Assembly (NCBI RefSeq): GCF_910592395.1 | Contig: NC_088321.1 | Location: 4,896,001 to 4,960,000, forward strand | Direction of reading: 5' to 3' | Source of the DNA: Lineus longissimus | Taxonomy: Eukaryota > Nemertea > Pilidiophora > Heteronemertea > Lineidae | Length of the DNA stretch: 64,000 nucleotides | Shown here: piece after piece, positions 59,081 through 64,000 of the stretch | How positions within the stretch are numbered: position 1 is the first letter of the stretch | Layout: each line of letters starts with the position of its first letter | Program-made: the position numbers and the translations under genes | The notes under the pieces: generated by a model | What the model saw: only the letters and a program-made list of their open reading frames with translations | Database searches by the model: none | Told to the model about the DNA's origin: nothing

Positions 59081-62000
59081 CAAAAACTCCCCATTTTCAG
59101 AAGCGTTTCTTGAAGGTTTCCTTTATGCGATAGGGCATGTTGACGAGTGATCTCTGACTTGACTGGCAATGTGCAGATGGCGCCACTGTTTGATTTAATT
59201 GTGTGCTGAGCCAGGAAGTGCTGTGTTGCATTACGTCATTGCATGTCAACAGGGCAGTTTTTTGTTTTTTTTGTGTGTTTGGAGTTCAGGAGACTCTTTC
59301 AAGGGTCCGGAACGATAGACAGGCATAAATGAAGGACAAACACAAAACCAATCAATCAAAATTGATGAGTGATCACCGGTTATTGCAGGAGTGTGAATTT
59401 GCATCAACACCGATCGACAAGCCTGTTAATCCCCTCTAGAAAACATATGATTTATGGGGGGTTTCACCTAAGACCAAATTATTACAACTTTTTACAATTG
59501 AAGCCAAAATCGAAAACTTTCCTTAAAAACGGCCCGGTATTGAGAGCTTTTGACAGAATAATAGTCAACATTTCAATTCCAAAACCGCGTAGGGGAAATT
59601 ATCAGATTCAAGGCACATCAGAAGTATGGCAGAAACAGCTTCAATACATAATTCATGATATCAGATGACCAACCTTCTGCTGATTGCAAGAATAACAGTC
59701 CCGCTAAACAGTGAGACCAAGCAACGTATTAGTTTTTATGAGCTTTAGAAAAAACTTTTTTTCAGTCTCAGGCAACACGAATATGCATCTCCGTCGAGGT
59801 TCTTCGGGGAAACGGGGAGCATGTTTGTGTTGACTGAAAAAAACCCTCTTTTTCGAAACCTCAAAAACGTTCATTTCAAGAGTGCCGACTCCAGTTGGAA
59901 CAGGTTATGAAATTCACGTCGAGGCGTTTTTTAGCGCCACGGGAAAGCACGACTTTTTTTCAGAAGCGCGAAAATGATTAACTCATTTGACAATTTACTT
60001 ACGGTTCACCTGTCCAATCTTATACCGTACTTTGTATTTTTCTAGCTTTGATTTAGATGCAGACAACAACACAGAAGGGACATGACTTTCATTTACTCTA
60101 AAAACGGAAGAAACCGGACTGCAAGTGAATTGCGTGGCTCAACCTATCGCACGGTGCACTTTATAAAGCCTTGATTCAGAGTAAGTAAAGTGCAAATTCA
60201 AACTACATAACAATAAACAAAATCATTTTCGAACTTTTTCAGCGAAACACTATTAAAATATTCTATGAAAATTTGACCCTAATTTTGAAATATCCAATAA
60301 TGTTTTGTCCAATAAAGTCATTACAAGGAGGCGTGGATGATTTTAAAGAAAAATGGTAATGCAGCCTATTTTTTCGGTTTTATGTCCAGAAGTGCAAATC
60401 TACCGAATCAAATATTTTCACAACTGAACTTTGATTCCCCTATGTTATGCTCAATATTGATGAATTTTAATCACTTTCAACTGCTCGAGCCTCATCATTG
60501 GTATCAAAAATAAAGTGCTTCTTTATGCCGCAGAATTAGATCGACAGTCATTTCAGGTAAATCGATGCAGGACAGTCACGACGCCATTCTTTTACATATC
60601 ATTTTATCTTTAAGATAGGACCTGTTGAAACTGATCAGACTTCGGAACATTGTAGAGAGTCATTGTGCTTATTCCCATGCACTTATATTAAGTAGCTTTA
60701 TCCACTCGATCAAGCTTCAGGAAATGAACGAGATTGCCAGGTACAGTCGTGACAAATTTTCGTGAGAGTTGTACAGTATAGCAAATTCGGCTTGTGCCTT
60801 TTTTTAGTTTAAGACATCATTTTTAAAGGCAAGAGTCATAAGATGCATGTTAAGGTCATACACATATATTGTCAAGAATCAATTATTGATATCATCCATA
60901 TCTAAGCATGTGACCGATATTGAATACGTATAAGTTGGTCAACCCGGAGAGTCGGGGACGTTTTTTTGGCCACACCAGATGTATCACGTGCCAGAAGATT
61001 CCTACAGGAAACTATCTCGTTGACTAAGTTACGGAAGTACTTCATGTATTTGTGTTACCCTGCAACCATTGCTAGTGTAGCCAGCACATCCATATTCCTT
61101 CAGTATTCATCATTGCTTTGCCAAAGGATCAACGTAGTTATTAGGGTAGTATTACCAAGCTGCAAGCTGCCCAGTCACCTCCGAACAAACATGCAGCAAA
61201 AGTAATCAAATTTCACATAGAATGGCAGAAAAAAAATTATGATTGAAACATCACGCTTTTAATTTTCGATTTTAATCTCGACAGGACCTGTTTGAGCCCT
61301 CGGTGCAGAAATCACCTCAGTGCGGCGGATCCCGCTGTCTGGATTTTTGTAATAGGCTGATAATAAAGACGTCATCATTTCGGCACTCGTTTACCCATGG
61401 CGACGACACTCGAACTATCGGGCGGACGACGGCTTGCATTCGTTGGGCGGGAAAAGTTCCGTCAGGAGTTTTGTTACTAAAGGTAACAGATAATGCTACT
61501 TTTCCTCATTTCATTTTCAAAAATGAGAGTTTGCTAACGAAGCAGGGGAAGCACAGGCATATAGATGAGATAATATGTCTCGTCTTTTTAATGACGGCAT
61601 TCCAGCGTAATGTCAATAAAATGATGTTTTAATGATCAACAGTACGTCATCTCCATCACTTTACTAACATGACTGTCATACCATCCGTGACAATTTTCTA
61701 TCTGCGATTAAGTAATGCCTTTTCAGGTGAGCAGGTCCATACTCATTTAGTTGTTCTAGCCTTCATTACCTTGACAATGGTCATGGGCGGGATCTTTCAT
61801 CATCAAGAATGTTATTAATCGGGATTGCTTACCTTCGCGAACTGAAAGTAAAGTAAAGATGCAGAGATATAACGAGTGTAAACACCATAATAGAAAAAAA
61901 ATCAATGCATATCGATATTAATATCCTGATTTGCACTTTGCCAACATTCCATTACCATACGCTAACACTATCAAACATAAAAGAACTAGTCGATCTTTAA

Positions 62001-62580
62001 GGAGAAGTAGCTGCAACCCATTCAAACAATTCAGTGACAATTTGCACCCATTTAGACATTGATATTTTCTCTGAATGTATGCAGTTTGAAGAGTCAGGCC
62101 AATGCTATCTATCCGTGGTGATAAAAATGCATATTATCAAAGGTGCAATTCCGGTACGACTATTTACTAAGACTGCAAATATAACTAACTCGATATAAAC
62201 GAATATTACAAGTTCTGTATAAAATAATTGGGGATAAACTAGTGTCAGCAATAGTTTATTAGGTCTACTAACTAGATGAGTATCCTGATTTAGGGTTAAG
62301 TACTATAAAAAAAACACATTCGCATTCTTCATAGAAGTCAGAAAGAACTGAGAAGTAGGCAAAAAAATAATGAAGGGATAGTCTAACATAAAGTTAAGTT
62401 GAAAAGAATACTATGTATAGAACAACCAAGCGGCGTAATTATTATTCGCTCCCGAAACTTAGACAAAAGGTAAAACTGTGCCCGAATGACAGTAGATCAG
62501 ACCACTCATCAGGTGACGGTAGAGTCAAGTTTTAGATATACGCAGTAGCTCTACCACCTCGATGTTGGACATTACGGTAG
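59081..62580. other. Long stretch without a confident gene
   Basis: Frames up to about 110 codons (59369-59668 and 61303-61632) show no recognisable domain. I see no repeat family or RNA gene. Confidence 0.35.
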
Positions 62581-62589
62581 TTTAATATC

Positions 62590-63070
62590 GTGACTGTGAT
62601 GCGGAAAAGTGGCATTGAAGCTTGCTTTCAACACGGGAAGTCAGTCGCTTTTGTATCTAGAGCAATGTCGGGCGCAGAAATCGAAAAGGAGCTGATGGCG
62701 GTCGTCTTTACCTTTTCCATGTTTCACAATTATATTTATGGAAAGAAAGACGTAATAATAGAAACAGACCACATGCCGTTGTGGTAGCTATTACAAGAAA
62801 ACACACTTGCCGCAGCACCGGCGAGGCTGCAACGCTTACTCCTTGGATAAAAGATATATCAGTTTGATATGGTATCCAAAAAAGGAAAGGCACTGCAAAT
62901 GGCCGACACTCTTTAACGCGCTGCTTCTCAAACCAGCAGATGTAAACCTAGATCAGCGATCAAGTGACTGTGATGACCTCACAGTTTTTTTAGTCCAATT
63001 AGCGACAACAAACTAGAGGAACTAATGCAAGCTACTACTGATGATCGCATTCTACAGAAGTTGAGTACGT
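62590..63070 (+). pseudogene. Ty3/gypsy RNase H fragment
   Basis: Plus-strand frame with SVAFVSRAMSGAEIEKELMA and VVFTFSMFHNYIYG, then IIETDHMPLW, PARLQRLLLG and MADTL. These are the standard RNase H and connection blocks of gypsy pol, ending in KLEELMQATTDDRILQKL. A few residues normally between SRA and EIEKEL are missing, and there are three in-frame stops. It is inactive. Confidence 0.82.
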
Positions 63071-63089
63071 GGCGGGATGGTTCGACCAT

Positions 63090-63540
63090 GTCGGGGAAAT
63101 CGCATCGAAGGTAACACGGTAGGGCATCTTTCCGTACGCTCAGAATGAGGTTGCTAAAACTCTAAGTTATAACTTACAAGAAGTAACAAACATCCTGAGC
63201 GGGACTCGAACTGGGAGCCTTCGGATTGATAGTCCATCGCTCCACTGTAAATAGCGGGGAGCAGCTGCCGGCCATGGACATTGTCTGCATGATATTCACC
63301 AATTCTTTATATATAATATATGTAGTGCTACCCCTAACCAAAACCCAAGTCCTACCCCCCCCCCCCCCCCCCGAGCCAGGCGGGGGGGGGGATATTACTC
63401 AAGGAGGCATTAGAAACCTTATAAACCTGTAACCACCCGCAAGGTACTAGTAGAGCCATCTACAGGACATCTGTGTAACTAAAAGTTATTATATAGGTCA
63501 TTATATAGGTCACCTCATCCTGAACGTTCGGAAAGATGTT
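63090..63540. repeat. Insertion in gypsy pol with tRNA-like segment
   Basis: Separates the RNase H and integrase fragments. Read on the minus strand, 63195-63245 contains GTTCGAGTCCCGCTCAGG, an excellent B box, preceded by an anticodon-arm-like sequence. It is a probable SINE fragment. Confidence 0.4.
63354..63392. repeat. Poly-C / poly-G hairpin
   Basis: About 19 C followed, after GAGCCAGG, by about 10 G. It can form a G:C hairpin and may be length-unstable or an assembly weak point. Confidence 0.85.
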
Positions 63541-63559
63541 TAACCGTCCACCTTACCGT

Positions 63560-63785
63560 ACGTTTCGTTTCGCGATGAACTACTTGTCGATAATGGCATT
63601 GTTTTCAGAGGACAGAAAAAAATGGTTGCCATCAAACTTCAACAGGACTGCATGAAGCAAGCACACGGTGGCCATATTGGCTGCGACGCCACAAACCGCC
63701 GTGCTCGTGACATTCTATCCTGGATGTCAATGAACAATGATATCTAAACAATGGTTAAATTATGCAGTCTGTGCCTTGGGTACGT
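63560..63785 (+). pseudogene. Ty3/gypsy integrase zinc-binding fragment
   Basis: FRDELLVDNGIVFRGQKK and then MKQAHGGHIGCDATNRRARD, SWMSMNNDI, a stop, and KLCSLC. This is the HHCC zinc domain at the start of gypsy integrases. It follows the RNase H fragment in the correct order. The catalytic core is absent. Confidence 0.8.
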
Positions 63786-63808
63786 CTGAGACGTAAGCTG
63801 CTGCGACA

Positions 63809-64000
63809 GTCGGGCAGAGACAACTCTGAACTTTCTGCTGCTCACAAAGAAACAACTGCGCTTCGCTCAAGGGTCGGTGCAGTCGAACGCGACATCACCA
63901 CAATGAAACTGTCATCCGAGACGTATGCTGCTGCTGCCACAGCCTCTAAAACTTCATCACCGCAGCATGAGTCGATTCCTCCTGGCGAACCACCAAGGAA
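63809..64000 (+). CDS. Open frame running off the window (coiled-coil-like)
   Basis: About 64 codons with no stop to the end of the window: SELSAAHKETTALRSRVGAV, ERDITTMK and then Ala/Ser/Pro-rich sequence. The heptad-like charge pattern suggests a coiled coil, as in the ORF1 of some LINEs or the gag of a retroelement. No start was chosen because the upstream boundary is unclear. Function unknown. Confidence 0.35.

Overview
This is eukaryotic, almost certainly marine-invertebrate, repeat-rich DNA. The evidence is spliced genes with GT/AG introns, low gene density, microsatellites, and mobile elements of animal type: Helitron-like, BEL/Pao, Ty3/gypsy, LINE, piggyBac, Mutator-like and mariner MITE. 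The most abundant repeat is an eight-copy family that resembles the pearl/Helentron-associated elements of bivalves and other marine invertebrates. The sequence alone does not fix the species or phylum. No host housekeeping gene, rRNA gene, CRISPR array or convincing free-standing tRNA gene was found.

Layout. 1-8.3 kb is mostly unannotatable, with two fold-back sequences and one decayed repeat copy. 8.3-15.1 kb holds four tandemly oriented pearl-like repeats and an inverted-repeat transposon. 17.7-21.3 kb is a dead BEL/Pao retrotransposon (gag to reverse transcriptase). 21.27-37.62 kb is the centrepiece, a proposed 16-kb Helitron-like element (here called E). Its minus-strand gene encodes a 2,324-residue protein joining Cys/His clusters, an HUH/two-tyrosine Rep nuclease, a PIF1-like helicase and a C-terminal GIY-YIG nuclease. 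A second spliced minus-strand gene follows it. Tandem repeats and hairpins flank the genes, and a piggyBac derivative and another insertion sit in the flanking repeats. 37.8-39.6 kb is a dead LINE. 43.22-44.06 kb is a small inverted derivative (E') made of both ends of E plus 150 bp of its Rep gene. 44.1-46.8 kb is a six-exon DDE-type transposase-like gene with clean splice phases, followed by a frameshifted His-Me homing-endonuclease-like fragment. 47.8-50.7 kb is a minus-strand Mutator-like transposase broken by one stop and by a pearl-like repeat that carries an apurinic-endonuclease remnant. 51-57.3 kb holds a tRNA-derived SINE, LTR-retroelement remnants and a second inverted-repeat element with a repeat nested in it. 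62.6-64 kb holds Ty3/gypsy RNase H and integrase fragments and an open frame running off the end.

How the parts fit together. E supplies Rep, helicase, nuclease and a possible accessory protein. E' looks like a non-autonomous product of the same family. The pearl-like repeats look like a separate system mobilised by a Helentron-type Rep-helicase-endonuclease, because one copy still carries that endonuclease's C-terminus beside its 3' end. These repeats also spread a match to the vertebrate CTCF core and nuclear-receptor-like direct repeats across the window.
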